A stretch of 64,000 nucleotides of DNA from Cranoglanis bouderius (lineage: Eukaryota; Chordata; Actinopteri; Siluriformes; Cranoglanididae): the NCBI GenBank assembly GCA_023630585.1, contig CM042539.1:10743755-10807754 (forward strand). Direction: 5' to 3'. The notes under the pieces are model-generated. The model was not told the DNA's origin and searched no databases. It saw only the letters and a program-made list of their open reading frames with translations. The position numbers and the translations under genes are program-made. Below, one piece after another: positions 24,941 through 37,110 of the stretch. Numbering within the stretch: the first letter of the stretch is position 1; every line of letters begins with the position of its first letter.

Positions 24941-26619
24941 CTGAAACACAGAATAACAGCCAGAGTCAAGTGTGCGATTATAATATATATAAGTGTGCAG
25001 TTAGTATTTAAGCAAAGCAGCTCCTCTTCTTCTTATTATTATTATTATTATTGTTGTTGTTATTATTATAAGAAGAAGAACAGGGTATGTCGTTTAAAAT
25101 ACACACCCTACAGCTAAACTTGCTGAGTGTAGATCCAGTGACTTTTTGGTTTCGTCCTAAATGTACTAAAGCACACTTCCTTCACTGCTCCGATAGTGTG
25201 TGTTAGTATTACCAGGGTGTGTAGGGGAAATCCAACCCAGTTTCGACTCTTAGGGTCTTTCAAGGACACAAGAATATGTCCAACTGTACTCAACACAAGG
25301 AGGAGTGAGTGAGTGTGAGTGTGAGTGTGTGAGTGTGTGTGTGTGTGTATAAAGTATCCAGTCTCACCACAGGCACTTTTTGATCATTTCATGCCTGACC
25401 TAAATACACCTCAGACAGAGAGAGAAAGAGCAAGAGAGAGAGAGCGAGCGAGAGAGAGAGAGAGAGACAGAGAGAGAGACAGATGGATAGGTAGATAGAC
25501 AGATAGATACATACATACACAGAAAGTGTAAACACACACTAAGTAATAAGGGCCAGCAGATATTTTAGGAGCTAAAAAGAGAGATCACAGGATTGAGCAA
25601 GGCGTTGTTAGAGATCTCACACATAAACACTTCTCAAAGTAGGCACGTCAGAAAACACAGTATAGCACAAGATGGCGCCACACAGCTAGCTGATATCAGC
25701 ACTAGTAACCTATCGCAACAGTAGGCAATTTACCCGCTTAGCAAAGCAGCAAGTCAGAACACTAGCCACTGGTGTTAAAAATCTAGAAATGCTTATTAAC
25801 TGCAACAGTTCTGAGTCAGTGTTTACAAACTTGTCTTCGGTAAACATGTTGGTTTTGTCTATAATCTGCCACAAGCCCCTCCCCCTCCACTTAATAGAGC
25901 ATGATAAGACTGTTTCTTAAAATCAACAAAAACAAAAAAAAAGGTCTTTGCTCTCTTCATTAGTTGGGACTAGTATAGTCGATTATCTGGCTGTTTTTAC
26001 TGTACTGTGTTTGCTAGATTTTTTCAGAGTGATTGAACTAAACAGTCCAGAACAGTCAACGATCTGAGACACAACCAGCTCGTCATTTCCTTCGCACCCT
26101 AGCTATAGCAGCTTGCTCTTGTCAGAAATTCAGATTTGCATCCGGCGCTGTGTTTGCTGATGAATACCCGCTGCTCGGTTCTGCGAAGGTGAGACAGGAG
26201 GAGCGTTTGATGTGGAGAACAGAGAGAGCACTGAGCCGAGTGCGACCGTTTTGATGTGGGTTTCACACACGAAAGAGGAGGAAGGACACAAAAAAAAAAT
26301 GAGGAAAGAGAGAAAGAACAAACTGTCACTCAGGGTCCACATATTATAAACACACATTGAGCAACAGGCTGCACCTTCACTACAGAGGGAACTGATCTGA
26401 CTCACATACACTCACATCAAATACACACACTGTACCATTCACACAGCGCCTGTTAGTGTACACACTATCATTCAATTAATAACTGTTAGAGTATTGTTTA
26501 CACTGGCCGAAAGACAGACAGACAGAGTGAGAGAAGGTGCCTAAACACAGTGAGGGTGGCAGAAAGAGAGCCGGAAAGAGGGAGAGTTTGGAAAAGATAC
26601 AAGCAGAGAGACAATGACG

Positions 26620-26680
<61 letters not shown>

Positions 26681-27027
26681 AGAGAGAGATTAAACATGAC
26701 AGATGCTTATTGTCAAGCTTGATTCGTGCTTTGTCAGAACAGTCTGGAACAAACTTCTAAATGTCTGGAACCTTCCTGGTTTTTCCATCATCTGGGGAGC
26801 GGGTTAGTGAGTACAACTTATTAATACAAAGTAGTAGAGACAGATTCTGTTATTGTCTGTCCAACCCGCTTTGACAGAGACAATGATATTCACATTTATA
26901 TGGAGATGACAAAATCCTATCATCTCAACAGTGTTCAGTGTTCAGTACAGCCACATTGTCATGGAGGGATAACCAAGGAAGCTGTCCAGGATCAGTCCAT
27001 TGAGATGCAGAATAGGTCTAAAATACC
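24941..27027. other. Intron with short simple repeats, no gene
   Basis: Contains TTA/TTG triplets (25030-25075), GTGTGA (25303-25350), GA-rich tracts (25415-25490 and 26613-26690) and GATA-type repeats (25483-25510). Otherwise unique AT-rich sequence. Confidence 0.5.
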
Positions 27028-27373
27028 TCCATCCATCCATTTTCCTTACTGCTCGTCCTACACAGGGTCGCAGGGGAGACTGGAGCCGATCCCAGGGAAC
27101 TCGGGGCACAAGACGGGGGACACCCTGGATGGGGTGCCAACCCATCGCAGAGCACAACTGCACACACATTCACACAATACAGACAATCTGGAAATGCCAA
27201 TCAGCCTACAGTGCATGTCTTTGGACTGGGGGAGGAAGCCTGAGTAACTGGAGGAAACCTCCAAACCTCAGGGAGAACTAGGAAACTCAAACTCTGCGCA
27301 CACAGGGCGGAGGCGGGATTTGAACCCCCAACCCTGAAGGTGCAAGGCAAACGTGCTAACCACTAAGCCACCG
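27028..27373 (-). mobile_element. tRNA-derived SINE with GGAT tail, copy 1
   Basis: On the minus strand the head carries box A-like 'ggtggcttagtggttagcac' and box B-like 'gggttcaaatccc'. The body has 'tttggactgggggaggaa' (as read on the plus strand) and the tail is a (GGAT)n tract. It is nearly full length. Confidence 0.85.
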
Positions 27374-28680
27374 CTAGCATAGCTAGCAATTTGAGCTACA
27401 ATACGTCTTCTGTGGGATCGGACCGGCGGGGTTGCCTTCACCCATGACCCTGTCGTCATCTAGCCATCACAATTTGGCCCTTGTCAAAGTCGCTCAGATC
27501 CTTACACTTGCCCATTTTTCCTGCTTCCAACACATCAAACTTCATCAACTATATTTAAACTATACGGAAACCCATGGATAAACTAATGGTATAATTATGC
27601 CACATAGGGACTATGTAAAATTAATAAAAAATTTTTGTCATTAATAAGCAACACATATAGACTACGCTGACAATTTGACAAAAATATTTTTGACATTTTA
27701 GATGATTGTTTTCATGAACGAAATCAGCAACAGTTCCATTGTCATGAAAAAATAATAATAACTTTTTATGTCCATGCGTTGGGATTTCGTTTGTAGGTTT
27801 ACAACACACAGCCAATCACTGTCGATATTTGTGAATAGGATTTAAGTACAAATTCTTAGCTAGTGTCTTTCATTTGGATGTTATAAGTTGCACTGAGTAA
27901 ATACAGTTAATAAAACAAAAACTGTGTCCGTCTTCATTTCAGGCTGAAAAGCAACAAAATGTGATTATTTTAAAGGGGGGGGGGGATGATTCTTTTCTAT
28001 ACCCACTGTACTATCAACACAGTATATATATATATCAACACTTTTGAGTCTGATTCCTGTCTGATTCCTGTCAAGGTTTCTTCCTTATGAATTGAATATG
28101 GCCCTAGATGTCTAAAGTCTAAAGAGTTTAAGACTAAAAGCGGACATTGTTAGCACTATGCCACAGTGGTTTAGCTGATGACGTCAGATGATGTGAAGTG
28201 ATGATGTAATAGTGTGTGTGTGTGTCGTTGCAGGCCTGCTCTGATTAGAAGCGACTGCGAGCGAGCCAGTAATGAGTGTGTGCGAACAGGTGGTGTTTCT
28301 GATCACTGAGCTCCAACGCTGCGCTGCTAACACTGAGATTAAACTCACACAATGAGCACATTGAGGCACAGACTCGCTACGCTGAGCGGCCAATCATCAG
28401 TCAGTGCTCGGCCATTAGCACACCGCGATACGGTTACAGAGGAAGCAGGTGCACACAGATAGGCTGTCCCGTTAAACCGAGTCCACCAAATAATGGGAAA
28501 GAATGAATAAATAAGTGAGTGTGCTCACATACTCACATTTGGAATTTCATCAGTTCAATTTTCATCACAGCATTCATCACTTTTTTTGTAAGTAAAGCAA
28601 AATGGAAATCATTACTCATCATTAAAAACCTAAACACTTAAAAAAAACAACAACAACTAAACGTTGCAAAGCGTTCATAT
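27374..28680. other. Intron, no gene recognised
   Basis: AT-rich, with a G run (27976-27985), a GT tract (28211-28224) and a perfect CRE-type palindrome TGACGTCA at 28179-28186. No exon seen. Confidence 0.4.
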
Positions 28681-28960
28681 TCCATACCACTTATCCTAAA
28701 CAGGGAACTTGGGGCACAAGGCAGGGGACACCTGGGACGGGGTGGCAACCCATCACAGGACACAATCGCACACCCATTCACACACTACGGACAATTTGGA
28801 AATGCCAATCAGCCTACAACACATGTCTTTTGACTGGGGGAGGAAACCCCCAAACCCCCAAAGCACTGCGAGAACTCCGCACACACACAGAGCGGAGACG
28901 TGATTCAAACCCCCAACCCCGGAGGTGCAAGGCAAACCTGCTAACCATTAAGCCCCCCAA
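28681..28960 (-). mobile_element. tRNA-derived SINE, copy 2 (tail truncated)
   Basis: Same family and orientation as the copy at 27028, from '...ccacttatccta' through to the tRNA-like head 'ggtgcaaggcaaacctgctaa'. It lacks the GGAT tail and some central sequence. Confidence 0.82.
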
Positions 28961-30045
28961 GCAGTGTCCACTGATAACCAAATAAGAATGGTGTCTATGA
29001 GCGCCAGCACCTCTGCTGCATAATTCTGCCATTTACCACCTGATTTTTACACTTGAGGTCGAAGCTACAGCTGACGCTAATCTGAAAAGGCAGTCCTGAT
29101 ACAAAACCCCAAACCAAGCTTTATATTCAGTTTGTTTTCCATACGTAGAAGTAAACCATGAGTGAATACAGTCATGGTTAGGATTTCGGCATAAAAAAAA
29201 AAAATCTTTAACAAGGTAATTTATTATCCTGAATACTTAGCCTTGAGCTACTTTATCAATCAGCAAAGATGTCAAATGCCACAGTGGCTGAATTCTATGC
29301 TATTGTCGTGTTTATTCTATCCATCCGTCTGTCCATTTATTGGCATGTCTGTATTGAGAGACAACATGGCAAACGCATTGGAAATATAATACCATGTGCC
29401 TGTAGGTTTCAGTATACTGTTAGGAACTGTAAAGATCTGTCAATCCAAATCCAGTCCCAGACTCTGAATGAACCACTTTGATATGCATACTGTAAATTCA
29501 AAGTTTTGTTGAATCTGTTTTTGTTTACAGGCTAGGAGAAATCACCATCACGACATCACCATTGTTGTCTCGCATTGTACTGAGTAGCTTACTGACTTAG
29601 TGTTGAAGTGTTTGAACAGGTATTACGTGAAGTCCGTCTCAACAAAAGACGCTCCAACGTATTCATTAAACTCGAAGCATTCACGTCCGACGTCATCCTG
29701 TTGGATGTCCATCCCGCCCTGCATTTAAAAACGTGCGGCATGAACGTTGTTTCATCATAGAACGTTTTTTTGTTGTTGTTGATGCTATATATAGTAATGG
29801 CATTCAGTAGTCAACGTGTGTACGTAACGTGTCTTGTGTTTCGTGTGATATTTGTTCTATCGTGATCTACACTCTATAATTATTTTAGCAATAAAGCAAA
29901 GTCAGAGTCGAGAGCTTCCTCTGCTGCTCTGCTCTACACATACACACACATACACACACTCACACACACACACACACACTACAAAAGGCCTTTTATGATG
30001 TCCACCTGATGCTCGGCACATTGCGTTCCCACAGAGATACACTTC

Positions 30046-30081
<36 letters not shown>

Positions 30082-30390
30082 CCCTACCCTCTTGTTAGTA
30101 TTACGGAGGTAAAGTGAGGTAAAGTCTGTCTAGATCAAAATATCAAGTCCAATTAATTAAGCTGCTATACAATTATAATTTAAAGCATAGTATTTAAAAA
30201 AGTTTTACTATGAAAATCACTATGCCCCCACAAATCACTGACTCCGCCCACCAACCATTAATATTCATAAGCATAAACCTGCAGGTTTATTAACATTCCC
30301 ATTCATTAGTAGTTGAATCCCTTAAAGTAAGATAGTACAAGTACAAAAAAACAAGTCTTCTCTGTAATAATAACTGTAGTAATAAAATGC
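28961..30390. other. Intron, no gene recognised
   Basis: AT-rich, with short CA tracts around 29940-29980 and 30050-30078. One 70-codon plus-strand frame near 29269 has no recognisable similarity. Confidence 0.4.
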
Positions 30391-31576
30391 TCAAAACTCC
30401 TAAACTATTGGAACGGCAAGGCCAATTCTATTGTTTTCGCTATATATTAAAGACATTTGGGTTTGAGATCAAAAGATGAATATGAGATGACAGATCAGAA
30501 TTTCAGCTTTCATTTCCTCATATTTACTTTTAGATGTGTTAAACAACTTAGAACATAGTGCCTTTTGTTTGAACCCACCCATTTCCCCAAATGATCAAAA
30601 ATATTGGAACACATGACTGATGGGTGTTTCTTGCTGCCCAGGTCTGGTTTCAACCCTAGGTTTTGCCTGTGAAGACTGCACTTCTTGTTGTTAAAAAGAA
30701 TAAACCAACATGAAGACCTGAGAGCTGTCTATGGGAGAAAAGCTAGCCATTTTGAAGCTGAGAAAAGAGAGAAAATCAGAGGCATTGCACAAGCATTGGG
30801 CATATTGCCAATACAACTAATTGGAATGTCCTGAAAAAGAAAGAAACCATTGGTGTACTAACAACCAGACATGGAACAGGTCGGCCAAGGAAAACAACAG
30901 CAGATGATGATAGAAACACTGTGAGAGCTGTGAAGAAAAACCCAAAAAACAACAGTTAGTGACATCACCCACAACCTCCACAGGGCATCACAAGGTATCA
31001 CAATCCACCATTTGAAGAAGACTTCAAGGGCAGAAATATAGAGGCCATACCACAAGATGCAAACCACTCATCAGCAGTAAGAATCAGAAGACCAGACTGG
31101 AATTCACAATGAAATACAGAGATGCGCGACAAAAGTTCTGGAAACAAGATTAACGTCTACCAAAGTGATGGAAAGGCCCAAGTGTGGAGAAAGAAAGGAT
31201 CTGCTCATCTGTGAAGCATGGTGGAGGTACTGTCATGGCTTGGGCTTGCATGACTGCTTCTGGAACAGGCTTACTAATCTTTATTGGTGATGTAACTCAT
31301 GATGGTAGCAGCAGAATGTTTACAGAAACAATCTGTCTTCCTATTTATAGAAAAATGCATTCAATCTTATCAGGAGGAGCTTCATCATGCAGCAAGACCG
31401 CATGATGACTCAAAAACACTGCCAACACAACAAAGGACTTCATCGGGGGGGGGGGAGTGGAAGGGTTTAGACTGGCCAAGTCAATCACCAGACCTTAACC
31501 CAGCTGAGCAGCATTTCACCTCCTGAAGAGGAGACTGAAGGGAGAACCCCCTGAAACAAACAACAACTGAAAGAAG
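30391..31576 (+). mobile_element. Tc1-like element, 3'-truncated
   Basis: Begins with the family's left end ('aaactattggaacggcaagg', 'gacatttgggtttgagatca') and runs in the plus direction through a broken transposase. It stops after 'cctcctgaagaggagactga' without the right terminal repeat. A G run at 31446-31456 and several frameshifts break the coding sequence. Confidence 0.88.
31184..31526 (+). pseudogene. Tc1-like transposase fragments
   Basis: Two overlapping frames carry parts of one protein: SSVKHGGGTVMAWACMTASG in the first and GLDWPSQSPDLNPAEQHF in the second. The latter is the block around the third catalytic residue. The frame changes between them, so the gene is dead. Confidence 0.82.
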
Positions 31577-31799
31577 AACATATTAATTTTAAAAAATTAT
31601 CCTGGTCACCTGTATAGTCTCAAATATCTTAGCAAGTCAAAATGTCTTAAATATTGGCAGATTTATTACTCTTTTAAGCCTATATGTAGCCATTTTTACT
31701 ACTTTCATGCTCGATATTGCCTGTTCTATTGCCAGATACTTGTGCCCTTGTACTCATTTTTTTATTTCTAGAAAGATCTAATATAAATTCTTGTAGATG

Positions 31800-32290
31800 T
31801 GGGTTGTTGTATGTGCCACAGTGTTTCTGTAAATCAAACAAATTCAAATCGATTTATTTGAATAAACTGAATCGGTGAATTAAGCTACACAACTATTATC
31901 ACCACCTAAAACAGAGGTTCCTTCTTACCCATAATATCAACTTCTTATACAAGATGTGGCTTGCGGTCTACGATGTTTCTGTGCACAGCTCTAAATGATA
32001 AATTAAACCCGCTCTTTTGAATGAACTGAATCGTTAAAGTGACTCATTATGACTGCCACTACGCAGCTCTAACTCAAACCTGCTGCTCTCGCAGTGCTTC
32101 AGGTCCTATTTAAAAATGAAACGCTTCCACGAAAATGAAAAGATACAATACAATGAGCACGTGTAAAAGTTTTAACAGGGTCTCATTAAAAGCACCTGGT
32201 GTTAAACAAACACCACTCACTAAGGATGATACACACGCAGGTGCTTCAAGTCATCAACCAGATTTCCTTTAAATAGCAAGTGGCCAGAGG
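31800..32290. repeat. Intronic duplicated segment, copy A
   Basis: Shares ordered blocks with 34730-35110: 'gtgactcatta', 'aactcaaacctgctgctctc', 'aaacgcttccac', 'cacctggtgttaaacaaac' and 'gtcatcaaccagatttcct'. A partial third echo ('agatgtgggtt', 'gtgtttctgt') starts near 31796. Confidence 0.8.
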
Positions 32291-32390
32291 CATAACTCTA
32301 ATGCAATTAAATCTTAAATATTTGAAGGAAGTACATTTCAAATGCATTTTTAATACAATCTGACAGATGACACGTAATAATTTGTGAATG

Positions 32391-32932
32391 TACAGTACTG
32401 TGCAAAGGTTTTAGGCACATGCAAAGAAATACTGTAGAGCAAAGATGCCTTCAAAATAATGAAATTAAATGTTTCTACATTTAAAAGAAAAATACAGTAA
32501 AGAGCAGTAAACAGTAGTAAATTAAACAAAGTCAATATTTGGTGTGACAAATAAATAAATAAATAAAAATAGTAGTCTCCGGTACAATGTGTGCAGTTTT
32601 ATAAGGAAATGAGCTGGTAAGTTTTATTGAGCATCTTGCAGAACCAGCCACAGTTCTTCTGGAGACTTTGACTTTCGCACTCGCTTCTTATTTTTGCAGC
32701 AAAACCCAGCAGCCTTCATTGTGTTTTTTGTCTGAAAAGTGTCTCTTACGTAATATGCTGCTTTCTTTAATGACATACAAACATTTTTCTGTAACATTTA
32801 ATTTTGTGCTAGAAAACTAATGTTTGGGAATCTAAAATGATTTTTTGTACTGACTTGATCGTGTAAAAGTCATCAAATAAAAAATCTATAACAAAGTTTG
32901 TACTAAAAAAATACTTTTGCACAGTACTGTAT
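32391..32932. mobile_element. MITE of the 'gcctaaaacttttgcacagta' family, copy 3
   Basis: Same orientation as the copy at 8996. The ends are 'tacagtactgtgcaaaggtt' and 'acttttgcacagtactgta', bordered by TA. Confidence 0.9.
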
Positions 32933-33266
32933 ATATAGAATTCAAATCTATTATTTTTATCATACCTACTTTTTTCAGATTCTATTATATTGATATACCA
33001 CCTCATCAATGTAATGTATACCGCTGCAGCCCTAAAAAGGCTTCATTACTGATTACATTAAGACTGGAAACTGAATGAACATATGGTTTGGTTCATGAAA
33101 GTAAAGTTTGCTGGAAATAATGAACTTGAGAGAATGGAGAAAGGGAGAAAGTATGAAAGCATGTGTTATAAATTACAACACTCACTCCATTATTTCTGCC
33201 CTATTTCCACCAGATACAGGCAGAGCCAAGGGGGAAATAATAGCACACATGGATAGACACATACTG

Positions 33267-33302
<36 letters not shown>

Positions 33303-33674
33303 GAGAGATAGAAGGAGGAGTGAGAGCGAAGTTGAAATCACAAACCAATGAAAAATAATAATACAGTGCCGTTAATGATTTTGTTCGGTCGATTCAATGT
33401 ACTTCCTGTACTGATATTTAATTTATCGGTTTGTTTGAATGTTTCTAATTACACGTGAAACAAGTCTGTCATTTCATCGTCATGTGCGCATGATTCACAC
33501 CCTGCTTATGTTTCCATACTAAGACGTTTGTCTCTAAACATCCACTTTGACGTGAAGGTAAAATCTCTGTTCATGTTAAATTATCCAGTGTCAGAGCTTT
33601 GTTACAGTTGTACGCTTTCCACCATGCAGGTGTTCAGGACAGAGACATTGCACTTCCCACTTTCATGATAAAAT
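32933..33674. other. Intron, no gene recognised
   Basis: Contains a CA tract at 33272-33299; otherwise AT-rich unique sequence. Confidence 0.4.
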
Positions 33675-34077
33675 CAGTCCATACAGGACTTTTTTTTTGT
33701 GATTCTTGCGGCCAAAAATGTGTGATTTTGCTGTGGCTTTTTTCAAAAGTTGTGATGCAATTTGCAGAGTTTTTTGGGCTTTTTTTTTGCGGAAAACCAC
33801 TTGGATTGGCGAAACTGCAGGAAATTGTTTTGCATGCTCTTTCTCAGTGATGTTTGTTGGTAAATGAGACCTTTTAGCTGTACTCCTGTTCGACGCACGT
33901 GAATCGAAGAGGGCTTTGACTGAATGCGTGTTGCGATGACGTCACGTGACGCGTCTTGGCCCAAATTGCAGCAAATAAGTCTGTAGTAATTTTGAAAAAC
34001 TGAAAGCTCCTCTGAATATTGAGGAGTTTGCTTGAGTTTGCGTTAATTTCTGCGACCGCAAAATCCTGCAGGGACTG
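33675..34077. mobile_element. Non-autonomous DNA element 'cagtcc...ggactg', copy 1
   Basis: A second copy lies at 58419-58783. The ends are inverted ('cagtccatacaggac' and 'tcctgcagggactg') and the flanks repeat TAAAAT on both sides, which suggests a 6-bp target duplication. It carries 'tgacgtcacgtgac', an overlapping CRE and E-box type sequence, near 33937. Confidence 0.8.
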
Positions 34078-34724
34078 TAAAATGACAAACTACATTTGTT
34101 TGTTTTTTTAACTTCGAGAGAGAGAAAAGCAGAGGTGAGGGAATGAGTGGAAATAACATTAAATGTAACTTTAAATGGTTAAAAAGCATGATGCATGATT
34201 CATTCATTAATAAAAACAAAATGTAAGAAATTGGTAAATTGCTGTGGTATGAGAGGACTAAAATATGTTAGGACATGCTGTAATAGGAAAATAATCCACT
34301 TCGAGGTGATAATGTATCACACCATCACGGCATGGACTATTTTCCTATAACATGCACAATCGGGTTTTATTTCTTACATCAATAAGGACATTTAGGACAG
34401 AAAAACAGAAATGTAAAAATTTACATCCTGTATAATTTTGCTTTGAAATACGAGTAGGAAGTCCTCCACCAATGAGCCGCCCCACCATCAACCAAGAAAT
34501 TTCACAAGTTTTGTCCTTGAGCTGAGTTTGTAGTGAGGAAAACCACATGAGTTGTGCGATACAGAGTGTTTCTATGTTATCACCAGAGACCCAAAGATAA
34601 TCCTAGCTTGAGCCTGATCTAAAAATAAATAATTAATGAATTATTCTTTATGTGCGAATCTTAAGGGACTTTTAAGGGACAAATGAACAATTTAATTAAT
34701 AATAAGAAAACTTTTATCATTAAT
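34078..34724. other. Intron, no gene recognised
   Basis: AT-rich unique sequence; nothing recognised. Confidence 0.4.
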
Positions 34725-35115
34725 CAATAATATCGAGTTCTTCTATAGATGTGGGTTTTAGTGTACGGTGTTTCCGTGCGCTGTTGAACAATAAATCAAA
34801 CACAGTGACACTGATTCGGTTCATTTGAACCGAATGAAGTGACTCATTAAGGCTGCCACTAGCTTTAACTCAAACCTGCTGCTCTCAAAGTGTTTATGTC
34901 TCAAGTTTCAGGCCCAATTTAAAAAAAACTAAACGCTTCCACAAAGGCACATCGAGCACGTTCAGATCAAATGTTACTGGGTGTTATCAAAAACACCTGG
35001 TGTTAAACAAACTCGGTTCGCTAAGGGTGACACACACACACACACGGACACACACACACACACGTGTTTCTAGTCATCAACCAGATTTCCTCTAAATAGC
35101 ATGCAGCCAAAGGTA
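34725..35115. repeat. Intronic duplicated segment, copy B
   Basis: Direct-orientation, diverged partner of 31800-32290. It has acquired CA tracts (35033-35062), and a further CA tract lies at 35120-35151. Confidence 0.8.
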
Positions 35116-35117
35116 AA

Positions 35118-35153
<36 letters not shown>

Positions 35154-35454
35154 GATGAAGTCAGTACAGGTATTTATCCTTTGTCAGGAAGTGAAAGATA
35201 GATTGTTTCTTTTCCATTAGTTAGAGAAATAATCTGCATATGTGACAGCTTACTATGATGTTAATAAACACCAGAGACAACTAGATTTGCATTTGTAAAA
35301 GGAACAAGGTAAGGGAGGAGAGGAAAAACAAGAAGAAAAACATACATAAGCAGACAGGAAAGGAGACAAAACAATGAGGAAAGAAAAAGAGAAAGTAAGA
35401 TAAAGTAGTGAGTGATGGAGAGAAAGGAGGGGGTTTACAGTGTGCACCTGCACC

Positions 35455-35456
<2 letters not shown>

Positions 35457-35522
<66 letters not shown>
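35457..35522. repeat. (GT)n microsatellite
   Basis: Near-pure GT tract of 66 bp. Confidence 0.97.
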
Positions 35523-35631
35523 GCCTCCCAAACTGCACACAAAATTGTTTAGACACAAGGCCTAAACTGAGTGAGTGGCTACGTCCCAAACCTTTGTGAG
35601 CCACTATGCTCCAATCCACACACTATAATAC

Positions 35632-35994
35632 TACAGGGTGTCCCAAAAGTCTCTATATAAAGAGGAAATTAGCACTTTTTCGCAAAATGTCTTCCAAAAT
35701 TGTTCCATATTATGTATATATATATTTTCTTCAGATAGCCTTGAACGTATTGAAATCGTTCTCATGGCTGGATCGGGAAGCCGTCGCAAGGTTGTGATGG
35801 ACTTGAACAGGAAACATGGCGAACACATCACACACGACACTGTTACCAAACCTATTAACAAATTCAAAAAGGCTGGAAGTGTTGCAGACCAACCGAGAAG
35901 TGAACGTCCACGGACATCCGCTGACGAAGGCACAACCGACGTGGTGCTGGCAAACATAGTCTCCTGTGTATGGAGATTTTCGGGACACCCTGTA
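35632..35994 (+). mobile_element. Short mariner-superfamily element with TA borders
   Basis: Left end 'tacagggtgtcccaaaagtc' and right end '...ttttcgggacaccctgta' are inverted repeats bordered by TA. The 363-bp body keeps only the N-terminal part of a transposase-type reading frame. Confidence 0.85.
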
Positions 35995-35997
35995 TAA
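35764..35997 (+). pseudogene. N-terminal transposase (helix-turn-helix) remnant
   Basis: From ATG at 35764 the frame begins MAGSGSRRKVVMDLNRKHG and includes KKAGSVADQPRSERPRTS, the helix-turn-helix plus proline-arginine linker seen in mariner-like transposases. The catalytic domain is deleted, and the frame runs through the right terminal repeat to a stop just outside the element. Confidence 0.7.
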
Positions 35998-36000
35998 TAG

Positions 36001-36420
36001 TAAGTAGTATTATACACTACTTAGTGTTCCAGATAGACCTATGTGATTGGCTACATCCCAAACCGTACAGTTTCGTACCAGAACAGTGGTTAACTACATG
36101 ACTGGTTAAGTCCCACATAATAGCATGCTACATAGCATCCCCAAATAGTACTTCTATTGTGAGTTGTGATCGCTACATCCAAACGCCTACAAATAACATC
36201 CTAAATAGTATGTTGAAATAGCTGAGCTGGCTATGTGACTGTACCTCCATGACTGGTTATGTCTCAAACTATAAAATATCGCGACAAAGAGTTTGTATTA
36301 ACTGCAAGGTACTATACATATGTGACTATAAATAGCATCCTAACTATCTGATCTGCTACATCCCAAATGACTACACTAAACAGTACGTCTACAAAGTGTA
36401 CAAACTAGGATTGGATTGGC
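36001..36420. repeat. Decayed 'tcccaaa' repeat remnants
   Basis: Several short phrases ('ctacatcccaaac', 'atagcatcc(c/t)aaatagta') recur every 60-100 bp and resemble the ends of the 7756-8278 type MITE. Confidence 0.4.
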
Positions 36421-36514
36421 TGTCTCGGATCTTCCATCGGATCTTTCCCAAACTGTCCTTGCACACTGTGGTACTAGGGTACAGTACAGCACCTATGTGG
36501 CTAGTTCTCCATAC

Positions 36515-36804
36515 CTGGAAGCCCTGAATGTGAGCGAGGTACTCGAGCTGCTGCGATGGCTGAACGGAGCTGCAGGGGATTGTGGGTGTTTTTGGCGTTT
36601 TGCTCAGCAGCTCCCGCGCGATGGCGGCTGTCTTCGCGGCGCTGTTGTTGTAAAACGGTGCCTGGCTCACTTCTTTAGGGTTCATATAGGTCACAGAGGT
36701 CACGGGGGCCACTGGGGTGATGGAGGGGGCGGTGCCAGCTTTATTCCTGCTGGCCTCCATCTCCTGATACACATCTGGAGAGAGGTGGAGGATTCCTTTC
36801 TGTG
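36515..36804 (-). CDS. stau2: stau2 exon, tubulin-binding/linker region and start of dsRBD5
   Basis: A 290-nt exon (two bases plus 96 codons) runs from acceptor gtcctgcag|CACAG to donor CAG|gtatgg. It starts QKGILHLSPDVYQEMEASR, a STAU2-specific signature. Then comes a low-complexity, Pro/Thr/Ala/Val-rich stretch of about 40 residues that is diverged from mammals. Next is TAAIARELLSKTP, the conserved helix shared with STAU1, then a Ser/Pro stretch, and finally QPSQQLEYLAHIQGFQ, which begins the C-terminal dsRBD5-like fold. A second AG five bases into the exon would shift the frame, so the first AG is taken. Open plus-strand frames over this exon are shadows. Confidence 0.96.
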
Positions 36805-37110
36805 CTGCAGGACGAGGAAAGAGAACAGGCACCAAAATCAATAAATACTGTACATGGATACGGTCCCGGAAGTTATTTTGGTTGTTTTATCTTATTTTTA
36901 TGGTGCGCTGGCTGATTTAAAAACCAACTGCGCGTATTTGTCAAGAATTTGCACTTCCTAAAAACAGTTTATGCCGAATTTCACCTGAATACTGTAGATT
37001 TGTACCCAAGAACTGCTGCTGCGGCAATCATAAAGACTCAGCTCACCCCCAGAACTCTTATTCACAATATACTCACACTGAACATCCTTTCAACAAACTT
37101 ATTACCGTTT

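Noticed and set aside
33599..33850. 83-codon plus-strand frame
   Set aside because: It spans the unique/MITE boundary at 33675 and its second half is non-coding MITE sequence repeated at 58419.
36416..36844. 142-codon plus-strand frame
   Set aside because: It is the antisense shadow of the stau2 exon at 36515-36804, whose minus frame matches STAU2.
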